Shown here one piece after another: positions 12,193 to 24,920 of a stretch of 64,000 nucleotides of DNA. This DNA is from Acanthochlamys bracteata (taxonomy: Eukaryota > Streptophyta > Magnoliopsida > Pandanales > Velloziaceae). The DNA lies in contig CM034145.1 of assembly GCA_019914995.1 (NCBI GenBank), positions 4,533,262 to 4,597,261 of the forward strand, given 5' to 3'. The translations under genes and the position numbers were made by a program. The notes below the pieces were generated by a model. The model ran no database searches and was not told where the DNA came from. It worked only from the letters and a program-made list of their open reading frames with translations. Position 1 is the stretch's first letter, and each line of letters opens with the position of its first letter.

Positions 12193-12828
12193 TCTGCAAT
12201 CAATAGCTCTACCACTTTTGCACCAAGATGGCCATTCTACATATTCATGGCAGGTTGCATGTTCTACTTGCTAACAAGTTCGTGCTGCCATCTACTCTTT
12301 GCCACTCTCGCAAACTAAACCTTTTCCTTCTCCGTTTCGACTTCTTTGGAATCACTATAATGATTGTTGCTTCATTCTTCCCACCTATACACTACATCTT
12401 TCTTTGTCAAACTGGCAAGCTCTCTACTTATCTGCTATCACCACTTTCGGTGCTTCCGCTGCTGCTATCCTACTGTCACCTGATTACGCTTCTGCTTCTT
12501 TCCGTCCTTACTGTGCATTGCTGTAAATACAGCAATGGGGTTATCAGGTCTTGTGCCTGCAGTACACGCGACAATTGTTAACTGGAGTAATCCTCACCGT
12601 CCAATCAAACTTGCTCTACAGTCTGCCATGGCAGTGTCTTACCTTACTGGAACAGTCTCTTAAGTTATCAGGGTACCGGAGAAGGGGAAGCCTGGGAAGT
12701 TTGATATAGCCGGACATAGTCACCAGATATTCCATGTGTTTCTTGTTGCAGGGGCATTGGCTCGCTATGCTGCTGTACTTGTTTTCCTTGACTATAGGGA
12801 CTTGGTGGGATGTAGTGTGACATTGTGA
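12193..12828 (+). pseudogene. Heptahelical protein (HHP, adiponectin-receptor-like), decayed 3' part
   Basis: Homology to the C-terminal half of plant HHP (PAQR) proteins is spread over several frames. RWPFYIFMAGCMFYLLTSS starts at about 12226. LNLFLLRFDFFGI and MIVASFFPPIHYIF lie in another frame, and YLSAITTFGASAAAILLSP in a third. [27 protein letters not shown] and [12 protein letters not shown] then follow to 12828. At least two frameshifts and an in-frame TAA (12661-12663) break the reading frame. The metal-site motif HSHQIFHV is still present. The stretch is contiguous without obvious introns. It is non-functional as it stands. Confidence 0.8.
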
Positions 12829-13414
12829 TCTTCAACTCTTTCGGGGAAAAAAAAGGCACTGCTTGTGTTAATTCTTCAAGGATTGTTCTATGCTATACAA
12901 GGCAAATTATCAAGCGTTGTCTTTCTCTATATCACAAACTTGTATGACCATTGTAAATATCACGTATAACATGTTCAAGACAAGGTTAAACTTTTGAAAT
13001 AATTAAAGGTACGATGTACACAGAATTTTTAAAAAGTTCTCTGACAAAATAATTTCCAAAGAAACTCCTGGGAGTAGTAGAAGATCATAGTATCAAAATA
13101 CTTTCCATAAATTAAGTTGTTTACAAACTGTACAGTCTACATAAAACTATTCCCAAGTATTTCCAGGAACACATCAACAAAAATTCATGTTCTTTTTGGG
13201 ATTAAACAATTTTGCTTTTCTTTTCAAATGAACAACAACCCGCCTTCAATAGACAATACATAACCAATGAACTGGTTATACAAAACTCGTCACTTGCAAA
13301 AAATTATGCTCCCTAACACCTGAACTTTACGTGAATCAGTGATGGAGAATTGATAAATATTTCTCAACATCTGAACTCTGAATATTATCGACTGCTTCAT
13401 TATGCGATCAGCCA
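12829..13414. other. Intergenic, 3' flank of UBP22-like gene
   Basis: AT-rich DNA holding the 3' UTR of the protease gene. No other feature was seen. Confidence 0.4.
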
Positions 13415-16221
13415 TCAGTGGGCAGTAACATTTTCACTTGCGTTGTAGTATAGCACCTTCTGAACGTAGAAAAGCATATAAGCTTGTGATGCCCTCACGG
13501 TGCTTTCGCTGATGTTAGTAATCCAAGCATCATCACACTTATACCACTGATCATTAAGCCTCACAAAAGTTACATAGTGACCAGAATCTAATCTACCATT
13601 GTGGGTTATAACAGCAAATAACTCCAACTCTGATGAAAATTCACTAGAGGAATCTACACCAACGCCATCAAAATTTACTATACGATTGCCAAATCTACTC
13701 TTTAGTACAGAAGAAGCAAGAAAAGCAGACATGTCTAGAGAAAATGGAAACTGCAAGTAACTGTCAACCTTTCTTGACATCTTCCTGACATGTGAATGCT
13801 CAAATCTTTTGATGTGAAAGCAAGTGACTATAGGAAGTTTTCTTATAGACATCTGCTTTAACGACTCTTGCCTCACCTTACAATGTTGACAAAAGAATTT
13901 TTGATCGGATCCTAATCTCTCGGGCCTTGTGAAACGCTCCAAACATCCCCTAAGCGTGGAGAATCCAGTGCTTTGGCTGGATATTAAGTCATGCTCACCA
14001 TTGCATACTTGAGATTCTGGAATTGCAACTTTAGAAGAACCTTGGTTGCAATCCAAATCCAATGAAATGTCCAGACAGGGATCATAAGCAGTAGATGTGA
14101 AACCACAAGTTGTGCAAATAACATCAGATCTCAAAATACCAGAGAACACCTTGTGGGCTACGCAGCAGTCCCCAGGTCCTAGCAAACCAACAAGCTACCT
14201 CCTTTAATAAAGGTTAGATTAGATGCTCGAAAACTAATTTCATTTGAGATAAAAGTTATGATCCAAGAAGGAGTTTATGTAATCATCAGAAAGAGTGAAT
14301 TTTGATAAGGACTCAACATCTGAACCCACCAAACACATTTGGAGTATATTACGAAATAGCGTTTATGTCAATTACGCTGCTATTTAAATAGCCACATCTT
14401 ACACAGTGAAGAATTGTCTCAAAGTTTCCAAAGTTGCATCCTGCAACATATTCTTGGAATATCCAAAACTAGCAACCTAAACTAGTTTTCTAGTTATGAG
14501 TCATTCGGGACAATGCTAGTTTTTACTCACTATGTATTATATGTGCACATCTTATACATGTGAATTACCAGTTCCATGCAGGAGTTGGCCAGCATGTGAT
14601 CTGGGAATTATAAGACGGAACAGGCTTAATCATCTAAGCATTTCATGAAACTTGTTACCTGAGCTATAAGGATTTGCTTGATCCTCCGCCACTTTTTCAT
14701 GGATCCCATCAAGGACAGAGATGAAAAACTCGTGTGCGTCTTGTTGTTCATAGCTCGCAAGATTTGATGCATGCTGCCACCAACTATAAGGATAAAAAGA
14801 TGAGTACAAAGGCCTCACATGCTAGAAAAACAAAAGAGAATGAAATCTGAAAAAACTTAGAATTGTAAGTGGAATCAACAATTTTCCCTACCTACCAATG
14901 TAAGAATATTAGAGTCCTAAAGAAATGCAACTGTAGATCAGAGGGTAGAGACAATTAGAGAAACATAGAAGAACTGGTTTAAAAAACTAAACATTTTCTG
15001 AAATACAGACCAACTAAACCTTCCAAACATACTTTAAAACACACACACACACACACACACAATGCACACAAGTAATATATGATGGTAATTAATAATTAAG
15101 TAGAGAAGAATTTCCCTTAGTCAACAGCAGATGTACACACAATTCCATGTAGTAAATCAGCATATAAACTGCAAACCTATAAGAGAAAACATCAAACTCT
15201 AAATTTTATCGACAGAATTCAACATTCTGCTCTGGTAAATCAAATTTAACAGACACCAAATCACCAAAGTTAAATCTCCCACATTGGCTTAGATCTTCTT
15301 CAAACTCGTTATACTGGTATATGATCTAGATGCAAACTGTTACACTAATCAAGAGGACTCCTATAATCCATCCATGCAATCGCAACAGTAGCAACAAAAA
15401 GAATCCAACCTTCCACTCTACTCAAAATCACAATCCAACAACATTTACCTATACAAAAACTTAGCAGGGCTATACGGTGTCCGATCACCGGAAAACACCG
15501 CCGAGTACACTGCATCCAAATCACAAGCCAAGCAAACCCTCACGCTCTCATTCTCATTTCCATTCTGCCGCAACTTCACCGCCTTCCTTCGACAAACATG
15601 TCTATTATGCTTATCACCAAGAAAGAAATTCCTCAATGGCGGCGCGTGCATCAATGCTTGCAACACAGAGTTCATAAAACAAGTGCTCCCAAGATTATTC
15701 AACCCTCTCAATCCCAACAAATCTTCTCTCATCCTCATCGTCGGTTTCATCGAATCATTCTCTTCTCCATCTGCGGCACAACTCTTATTCTTCTTCCGCC
15801 GCTTTCGATCCGGCAACAAAATCGAATCTTGAACGACCGACGAAGAAATTGTCACGAGTGCAGATAAATCGAGATCGGGATGATAGATCTGGTCGGAGCA
15901 AGAGAAGCAGAACAGCTCAGCGCGATCGATGTCGATGGCGATCGGGTGAGGGTGATTTGAAGAATGAGAAGAGCAGAGAATATGAGCACAAGTGAGACAA
16001 GCGTAGAAACGAGAAGTCGAAGAAGAAGAAGAACAGAGAGAACAGCGAGGGAGATCGGTGGGATCACGGAGAACGGCGGCGGAAGGAGAAGAGAAGAAAC
16101 CGCCGGTGCGGCGGAGGTAGCGCCGGAGTGAACGGAGGGATGGACCTAGGTAGGCCGCGAAGTGACCGCATGGTGCCAGCGGTAGCTGCGGCGGAGAAGA
16201 AGGAGAAGGACAAGAAGTCAT
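13415..16221 (-). CDS. UBP22: Ubiquitin-specific protease with N-terminal ZnF-UBP domain (UBP22/USP22-like, SAGA DUB module)
   Basis: Three exons: 16221-15449, 14783-14659 and 14178-13415 (1662 nt, 553 aa). All junctions are GT-AG and the frame is restored. The N-terminal zinc finger uses PCGH (17-20), CSLC (60-63), CLTC (75-78) and downstream His/Cys residues (HPHP, FCFSC). The catalytic domain starts with [12 protein letters not shown], with nucleophile C181, then [11 protein letters not shown] zinc ribbon has C321/C324 and C396/C399. The His box is SGHYVTFVR with H500, and CDDAW (about 514-518) supplies the acidic residue. This layout matches Arabidopsis UBP22 and yeast Ubp8, which remove ubiquitin from histone H2B in the nucleus. 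A basic stretch (138-147) could be a nuclear signal. All catalytic residues are present. A CA-repeat (about 15043-15060) lies in the first intron. Confidence 0.94.
15043..15060. repeat. CA dinucleotide microsatellite
   Basis: An uninterrupted AC/CA run inside the first intron of the UBP22-like gene. Confidence 0.9.
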
Positions 16222-16434
16222 TGGAATGAATCCGGCGAGGTGAGAGTGTAGCAGCTGAGAGTCTCACACGTTCCTGAGAGAGAGAAGAGCTAGGTTTTTT
16301 TGTTTTTGTAATATATATATTTATTACATTTACAGTTTGTTTTTTTAACTGTTTTTGTAGTAATTTGATTTTCTTTCGAATAAAAATATATATTGCTTTT
16401 CTTTTTCTTGAAAAATTTGGCAATTGTTTTGCTT

Positions 16435-16715
16435 GTTTATGTAACTCTACTTTCTTTCCGTCTGAATTTCAAATAATTCATATATTTTAATTATGTAAAA
16501 AATTTAAATTTAAATTTTTATAAAAATTTTTAATTCTAATTTTGTTTATTTATAAATTTTTTAATATAATTATATTTTTTAATTTTTAATATATTTTTAA
16601 AAATTATTAAAATATAAATACTGAATTTTATTTTTATTTTATTTTTTAAAAAATTTAAAATTTTACTTTATATTTTTGCAAAATTAAATTATAAATATTT
16701 AAAACACACCCTTTT
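16435..16715. repeat. AT-rich element related to the Tourist-like family
   Basis: The left side carries GTAACTCTACTTTCTTTCCGT and the right side ends TTTAAAACACACCC, resembling the ends of the elements at 2205-2500 and 30201-32894. The interior is almost pure A/T. It is diverged, and the borders are approximate. Confidence 0.4.
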
Positions 16716-18319
16716 GTCGAGCATAATGGAAGTCTTAATGCTACTTATAACAAAGCAATAGCCTTAAGAAAAAACCATTCAATAGAAACCCATATATCAA
16801 GACTAGGATTTCTTAGCAGCTTCAATTTCAGATGCAAAATTGATCGATCGAATAATTCATCCAGTCGGAATTTGCTTCTGTTTTACGCATTTAGCAGTTG
16901 CCACTCAGTTAATTTCGACTTGATAATTATGATCAATATTTCTATTGATCTCAACACAATACGGTCGAAGAATCTATTGAACCTATACTATGTTAGAACG
17001 AGTCGGTATAGTTTTGTTTGTGAAGATAATGCAGGTTTGGTATTGCTTAGAAAAGCGTTTCTCTATTTATTTTTATTTTTTATTTTAATAAATTTTATAG
17101 TATTTAAAAATATTATTAAATAATTTTAGAAATATAGATGAATGAAAGGTTATAAGAAATTTATATCATAATTAATATTATTTTCTTAATAAAAAACTTA
17201 AATTTTAAAATAAATTATTTTAACATTTTTTTATTTAAATAATTCAAATGATTTTATAATCTAGCATCATGGTGTTTCAACAAACACATATTTTGTTGTA
17301 CTTCTTATTCTATTTCTATTTTAATTTTTTATTTTATTAATAAATTATATATTTTAAACTTTTTCACATATAATTTTGTTTTTTAAAAAACTAAATTTGT
17401 TTCTAAAAAATTTCATCAAAATTTTTTTTAAACTCACTTTTTTTAAAGATATCTTAAACGACAACGAAAATGTAAGTGCCGAAATCAATCCATTAATTTA
17501 TTTTTTTAAAATTTATTTTTAACACAAAATAAATTATTTTTTATTAAAAAAGTTATTATAATATAAAATAAATATATAAAATTATTTTTTATTAAATATT
17601 TTTATTTTTAATTTTATTTTTGAATTCATTTTTAAAAAAATAAATTTATTTCGAGATAAACACCGTCCTAGTGTCCATAGCATCTAATCTTGACACTTCC
17701 ATTTCTAATCTTGACGGAAAAAAAATGACTTATATCCAATTACAACTGCTTGAACATACCCTCACACAATCTTCAAATAACGGCACAAACAACTTCAAGA
17801 GAAAAACAAAATTGAGCTACGATAATATAAACTTACAAACAACTTCCATATGTTTCTTGCATTGCTACCGTTCATCGGCTTAACTTTAATAAACAGGAGC
17901 TCTAAATCGCTCCCTCGGATTGTTTACAAAACGTTTGTCGCAATCAGTGTATTTGTTCCCGCAAGACATGATACGATATCATCAAACACAATCCAATGAC
18001 TTTGTACATTGATAAAAACCATATACATGGGATGCTAGCAAAATGATACAAAAGCCAACAGTTCAATATAAATTAATGCATCATTAAAACAGATGACCAA
18101 AACACACAACGGAAGAGTGAAATAGTGTAACCGATCAGGCCAACATTCTGTAGGTACTCTCCTGAAAAGCTCGAGGCATCTGCTACTCGTTTGCTTACAA
18201 AAGCGAGCTGAAGCTAGAGGTCAAAGAATTTCAAATTCTAACTGTACAATCTGTGCTTGCAAAGGCTATTGAATTTCGTCTGTTAGGTTCTGATAACTGA
18301 ATTTGGTTAGAATCTAGAT
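16716..18319. other. AT-rich intergenic DNA and MGD 3' flank
   Basis: No gene is supported. About 17080-17660 is a dense AT-rich repeat of the TTTAAAAAATAAATT type. About 17900-18319 is more complex and is probably the 3' UTR of the MGDG synthase. Confidence 0.4.
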
Positions 18320-21300
18320 TTATGACGAACTTGTGAATGATGAAGTTAAGGCAGGTGATATGCAGGACATTGGACCTTGCTCCTTCACAAGCTCATGGAT
18401 GTCCTTCACAATGTCAAATACTGCTTCAGGCTGTGCCAGTTTAAGTGCATTCTCTGACATACGCTTTAGTTCGTCTCTCTTAGGTCCAAACCAACAGGCA
18501 ACTAGTTTGGCTGTTTCCTTTGAACTTTTTGAGAAAACTCCTGCTCCATTGTTTACGACATAAGGAACATTTCCAACTTCCTGCAGTGTAATGCATCTAA
18601 TCTTAGTCTCTTAGATGCACTTAGTAGCAAATGCGATTAGATTTGTGTGTTTATCCAAATCATTAGAGTAAACCTAAGCTTCGAGGGATTAGATAACACG
18701 GTTCCTAAAATTCAATCTAAACAACTAACCTCTGAAAACTTCTCATAACCGAACCAAGTTATAGTTCATAAAGCTTACAGTTGTAGTTTGACGAATTACA
18801 GAAACCAGGAGCAATCTGTATACAAAACTAACCTGACCAGGAATAAAGTCGTTAAGAATTATAGGAAGTCCTCTTATGAGAGCCTCAGCTATAGTTCCAG
18901 GTCCCGCCTAGAAATTTAAATAAATCGAATAATTACAATGTAAGCTGCTCCAAGAACATAAATCTGGAGATTCCGTTAAAAAGTAATATACCTTCGTAAT
19001 TATGCAATCACAAGCCCCCATCCATTTCTCCATCTGGATCTCAAAACCTCTTATCTATAAGTGGATATAAAACCTTTAGTGAAATTTCAATTACATATAC
19101 GAAATCTCAGCTTTATTTAAAAGGACACCATACCTTCACAGGAATCTTCCATTCAACTGCCTGCAAAGTAGAGGTCAAGTTTTGATTCCTGCCACATATA
19201 ACCACAACCTGTCCAATTGGCTTGCTAGACTCCTTATCATACAGTGCCTCTCCTAGGGCCTTAGCAGTTTTCTTGACTGGACCCATTCCGTCACCGCCTC
19301 CCATAAGTAAAACGGCTGGCAGTTCAGGGTCCATCTCAAGCTCTTTTCTGAGCTCATGCTGTTTGTCAAACAAATAACCAGATGTTAACCTTAAGTTGAG
19401 AAAAAGGCAAATATGAGTATATAATTCGTTGACTGAGGGGGATCGGAGGGTGGGAAAAGAAACCTTGATCAGTACTGCACGGCAGAATGAAGGACGAATT
19501 GGCAAACCAAATAAACGGATCTGGGACGAGTCCAGGCCCTCAAGCAATGCCTTCTTGCATACTTCCTCTGATGGGCAATAACACCGATTGACACCATCGT
19601 GGAACCTGAAATCCCAAATGTTGGTGAGTACTAATGCAATGCAGGACACCGTGCTTGCATTTTGAAGCAGGAAATAATTTTGATCACCATGTAGGATGAC
19701 AAGTATTCAGGTCTGTTATAACAGTTGCAAAGACCACTTTCTTTTCAAGGCCTTGCCATTTGAGAACCCATAGAGGAATATGCTGCATAAGGGGATGCAC
19801 ACTGATAATAATGTCGGGCTTATATTTCTTCAGACCAGCCTCCACCTTCCTTTCGCTCAAAAAAAAAAAAAAAGTAACTGTTAATATTGCCACATAAGCT
19901 TACAAATTTGTAAATACGTCCATCTTATTAGACAAAGACAAATCCAATATCTATTGCTGACACAACCATGTCTCCTTATGGTGTTCAAACTAATGACACT
20001 TGAAATCATATAAATGCATTCCAAATCTTTTGAGTCATAGCAATTGTTGCAAAATATCCTGTACCCAAAACAGGTATTTATGATAGAAACAATAGTAGCA
20101 TGCAAACAAACTGGTAAACAATGTCTCCATTTTTTATCCCAGAAGAGGGCAAGACAGCTCATACCGAGAAGTAGGCCAAAGCAAACAGCAGTATATTCAC
20201 ATGGCAGAAAATAATTGTTAAGTATAACATGTGACAACTGGTTGCATGACAACAATGAGGAATATGTCTTAGCATATACCAGTTACTAATAAATAAAAAC
20301 AAAAAATGCTGAGATATTAATTAAAATAGTTTGGCAATTGAAATAAGCACATTAAGGACTATACTGGGGTGAGATTGGTGTGTCAAGGGGAATTAAAAGT
20401 AGTTGTAGAAGACAATTCATACTTGGCATAGACAGAAGCTAGAGTGGCTAGATACAAGCAGTGGACCCAGCGAGGAGAGGTGCCATGGAATGCCATTTTC
20501 CAGAGCTGGACATGCTTCACCATAAACTTGTAGGAGCTATCCATGTTGTTTAGCGGCCAGCCTGCATGATCTTTACCAAAATCCTTTATGAAGACCTGCG
20601 CAATTTACAAAATCATATTAACAACTCCATCTTCACAAAATATTCCTACTAAGAAAAAACATTGAGCTCATGTATTCACTTATACAAATGAAGAAATTGT
20701 TCTAAGGTTCTCGGATAAAAATACAGCTTTGTGCTATTATAATTGCTCATAGGATAATAAATAGATAAGGTCACCATCAAACAGAAAGGAGAAAAAGATC
20801 GATTTGATTATTTAATCAAGTCATCGACACGAATTCTGCAGCTATGAAACCAATGAGGACCAAATCACAAGCACTAACATTAAAACAAGCAAATACTGAT
20901 CTCTAATTTCAGCTGTAGAAATTGCAAAGCAAAATTAAAATTCTCTTTTGAGTATCAGAAAATCAGTGCCACAAGGAAATTCAACACTTCTTCAGGTCTC
21001 AGGAAATCAGATCCCTTAAAAATCTTTCAAATTCGATAGAAATTAAACAAAAAGATTAAATCTTTCAAACAAGAGAGCGTTAAATTTTCCAGAAAAAAAA
21101 TAAAAAGATTATTACCCGGTACTCATCTCCAAACTGAATCCTGAAAGCGTCCCTAATAGCTTCAGCAGAAGCACGGTGTCCACCACCAGTATCACTCATC
21201 AAAATCAAAACATTCCTCATTCTTTCAGCACCGATCTGCACAAGCTCCATGTTCCCATCCTCCTCTTCCCAAACACCCGGTTCGTAATCTTCTTCGGGCT

Positions 21301-21484
21301 CACCGGCATAAAGCGAATGCCTAATTTCATGTGTCCCACTGGTTTCGGCACCATTACTGTTGGTTTCTTCGCTGTTTTCTTCATGGTGAGGATGGAGAGT
21401 GTAGTATGCAGGTAGAATGCTAGAGAGAATTGATAGTGATAGCGACCGCCGCGGCGTTGTGACGGCGGTCGGCGAATTCACCAT
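18320..21484 (-). CDS. MGD2: Monogalactosyldiacylglycerol synthase, type B (MGD2/MGD3-like)
   Basis: Eight exons: 21484-21116, 20595-20423, 19849-19688, 19605-19464, 19358-19134, 19054-18992, 18907-18833 and 18580-18320 (1470 nt, 489 aa). All are GT-AG and in frame. The N-terminal GT28 domain begins [19 protein letters not shown], with the proposed catalytic His in GGGHR (H103). It continues through [30 protein letters not shown] and RCYCPS. The UDP-galactose-binding half has [29 protein letters not shown] and NDFIPGQ. It makes the galactolipid MGDG from UDP-Gal and diacylglycerol. The 85-residue leader before the catalytic core is shorter than in the type-A enzyme MGD1 and looks unlike a classical transit peptide. 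That fits type-B enzymes of the outer plastid envelope, which are known to respond to phosphate starvation. The start ATG (21484) was chosen over in-frame upstream ATGs because it gives the usual length. MGD2 versus MGD3 is not resolved. Confidence 0.94.
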
Positions 21485-23439
21485 TGGGAGATCAAACTGT
21501 TCTTCGATTCTTGATTGATGTTGACTGTTGATGGTTGCAGAGAGCCTTCGATGGTTGAGAGAGGAAGAGCAGAGCAGAGAAGGGGGAGAAAGGGAATGTT
21601 TATAATTGGCAACGGTTGAGAAACAACAGAGAGAAATAAAAAACACAGCTGCCATAAATTGTTGAGAGAGAGAAAAAGAAAAAAACAAGTTGGCAAAAAA
21701 TAAAGAGGACCAGTCTTGTAAAATTATTTCATTTTTGCAGAAGTAATCCACAAATAATGGTTGGAATTATTTTTGGACCACTAATTATTTTTGTCGGAGA
21801 TGCTATGGTACATTCCTTAGCTGTTTTACCTCCAAAGTCAAGTTATAGAGGGTTATATATCTTCAAACGCTACATTGTTTGATATGTTTAGAGATTGTTT
21901 ACTTTATTGTAAATAATTTTTTATAATTTTATATATTTTACTTTCATAAATTCTGAAAAAGTTATTTTCTAATAATTATATTTCTAATTTATTTTTAAAA
22001 ACTTATTTCTAATTAAATAAACATGTGTTTAAGAAGGTTATTCACCAAAAGAATAATAGAAAGAACTTAAGAAGGATCAAGATTTGCTAAAACCAGAATT
22101 CATGAAATAATCTTGTAAAGTATCGATTATGTTATGTAATGAAAGATCTAATTAACGGTGCAGGAACTATCATAGAGAGTTGGTGGTTTTGTTTTGTTTT
22201 CAAGCGTGTGATGATAGCAACAAACTTAATCAAATCCATTATTGGATTTATAAGAAAAAACTTAACTAAACCAATTATTGACTGGATCCAAAAAACTTAA
22301 CTAAACCAATTATCGTCTGATTCGAATATTCCTCATCTTTGTGGAATTTTTTATTTCTTTCTAAATATGAGTACGTAATTTTCAGGTAACCCGCAAGAAA
22401 CATTTTGCATGCTTACTAAAAATAATCCCACATCTATTTCACTAAAACAAATTTCAGTTAAACTTCTTGAAAAACTCGAGCTTTTGAAAATATTTTAAAA
22501 TGCTTATTAGATAGATTTATTTTAGAATAAAAATATTTTAAAATTTTAAAATACTTACTTAAAATAATGATAAATAAATGAATTAAATAATAAATAGTTA
22601 AATATAAAGCCAAACGTTTCTTTTAACTGTTTCGAGCCGCCGCCTTCTTTATATGGATATACCTTTTTCAGCTGACACGGAATGTTATTTTCAGAAGATC
22701 AAGCAAACCTTCCAAGTAGCAGGATCACTTGAGTCGGACGGATCATTTTTAATATAAAATAATAAAAAAATTAAAATAAAATTTTTTATCAAAATTACAA
22801 ATAAATTTTATCAAAAAGTTTTTTTTAAATTTAATTTTAAAACTTACTATTAATATAAAAATATATATCTAATTTTTAATTTTATTTTTTAAATTTATTT
22901 TTCAAAATCTACCAAACTTCAATTCAGTTATTTGGTAAACACGGCTACAAATACGGTCCATTCTTTGCATAAGAAAAGAAGTTATTAACTACAAAAACAA
23001 AAACAAGATTAAGGAAGTTTTTTTAAAGTGTTTTTAAAAAATAAAAAAATATTTTTATTTATTTTTAAAAATAAAAATAAATTTCTATTTATAAAAAATA
23101 ATAAAACAAATTTTATTAAGTAAAATTTTTTATATTTTCTAAATTTACATAATTTTTTTTAATTTTATAAAATTTATAGCAGTATGAACTAAAATTTTAA
23201 AAATTATTTTAAAAAAGTTTAATCAAATATTTTTTTAAACATTTCTGAATTTTTCACTGAGAAAGACCGAAAGGAATAAATGAATTATAGATGTTCATAA
23301 AAACTACCATGCATCATCTACGTAAGCACCATCTTATTATTCATTCAAGAAAACAACAAAATGGCGGGTTCTTCATTTCTCACGCTCTCTACTCAACGTT
23401 CTTCGTCAAATAAATTCCCCAACTTTTGACACTCTAATT
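21485..23439. other. Intergenic, upstream of MGDG synthase
   Basis: The MGDG synthase leader and promoter lie at about 21485-21760. The rest is AT-rich, with repeat-like runs (22480-22560, 22740-22920, 23000-23260). A near-duplicated phrase AACTTAACTAAACCAATTAT occurs twice around 22258-22312. No gene was seen. Confidence 0.4.
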
Positions 23440-23745
23440 CATAATTGCGTGATTTAAATATCCGATAAATTTCGTGAAAGTAAAAAATAAAAAATAAAAT
23501 TTTTTAAAAAATAAAGTGAAAGTAAAATTTAATATTTATATTTTAATAAATTTTGTAAGTGTGTTGAAAATTAAAAAATATATTTGTATTTAAAAGTGTG
23601 TAAATAAGAAAATTAGAATTAAAATTTTGCATGTAAAAGTGGAGTTCTGAATTTTTTATGTAATTAAAACGTATGAACTGTTCGAAACTCAAAATCTGAT
23701 AAGAGAAAGTGAAATTACGGGTGTTTGAAACACGCCCTAATTCTT
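23440..23745. repeat. Small Tourist-like (PIF/Harbinger-type) element
   Basis: The left end (GATTTAAATATCCG, then AATTTCGTGAAAGT) is the inverted counterpart of the right end of the 30201-32894 element. Its own right end reads ATTACGGGTGTTTGAAACAC followed by GCCCTAA. About 300 bp, AT-rich interior, no coding capacity. Confidence 0.6.
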
Positions 23746-24804
23746 ACCGGATGTTTGAAAGTGCGTCGCACTTTCATTGCCGCAAAATATAAAATTTTTG
23801 TAAGATTTTAAAATTATTTTTAATATATAAATCTATTATATCTAATAAAGTTTTTTATATGTGTACATTTATTTTTGAAATTAATAAAATCATATTTATT
23901 TTCTAAAAAATTATAAATATTTTTTAAAATATTGTATTTTAAATACTTCAGAACATTAATTTAGTTATAGTCTATAATATTCTCCTTCAAAAAAGCAGAA
24001 AAAGAATTTGTTGTTGTTATTCTGCTGACACAAGCCAAACCACCTTGGAGGTGGTAAATTATAGTAAAGTTTCTTTATATTTAGTAAATAGTGTTCATAT
24101 GATACGGATATGTTATTTAGTTGAAAGTTTACTTGATGCTAAATATATGATCGTATTATTTATTTATTATTTACAAATTATTATTTATTTAATTGTCATT
24201 TATAGATAAAATATTTTTATAAAAATCAAAAAATATATAAAAAAATTCACAAATTTAATATATATATATATATACATTTATGGTATACTTACAGTTTATT
24301 TATATTTTTTGAATTTATTAGTATTTTCTTTACTAAAATATCCTCAACTTATTTTTTAAATTATCATAACATATTTCATAGATAAGCTCCTTATTTTAAA
24401 AATAAAGTTAAAACTTTTATTTAAAAAAATAAATAATAATAAACTAATTGTTGAAATAAGCTATTAATTTTAAAGAAGCTAAACATGCCTATAAGCAGTC
24501 TAAAGAAGAACATTTAAAAGTACTTATTAGAAAATAAAAATATTTTAAAGATGTGCAAAAATAAAATTATTTTTTTTATTTTAAAAATATAATAAAAATT
24601 ATACTTAAAAAAATTATACAATATATAACTTTTATATTAAAATTTTTTTAACAATTATAAATATTATAAAATTATTATTTATTAGAAATAATAAGCAATT
24701 TAAATACAATACAAACATTCTGTATTAAAACTCATATTTCTTTTAACAATTAATTTAAGACAATGTAGGGGTTTATTTGAAAACTATCCTCCCTTTTCTC
24801 TCTT

Positions 24805-24810
24805 TATAAA
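24805..24810 (+). promoter_or_regulatory. TATA box of the V-PPase gene
   Basis: TATAAA sits 110 bp before the start codon. This leaves a leader of about 80 nt that contains a CT-rich stretch (about 24861-24888), a common feature of plant core promoters and leaders. Confidence 0.5.
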
Positions 24811-24860
24811 ATGTTTCTTACACTCCTTCTCAGCTCCCCAACTCAAAAAGCTAAAACCTT

Positions 24861-24888
24861 CTCTTTCTCTTTCTCTCTCTCTCTCTCC
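24861..24888 (+). repeat. CT-rich microsatellite in the V-PPase leader
   Basis: A CTCTTTCTCTTTCTCTCTCT-type run inside the predicted 5' leader. It is probably transcribed. Confidence 0.75.
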
Positions 24889-24920
24889 AATCGCCGCCAT
24901 CAATCGGTTGAATCCCGGCG

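Larger units (their letters stand above)
23746..24920. other. AT-rich intergenic DNA and V-PPase promoter side
   Basis: Mostly A/T-rich repeats, with a TA run at about 24259-24274. The last 120 bp contain the V-PPase promoter and leader, described separately. Confidence 0.4.
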
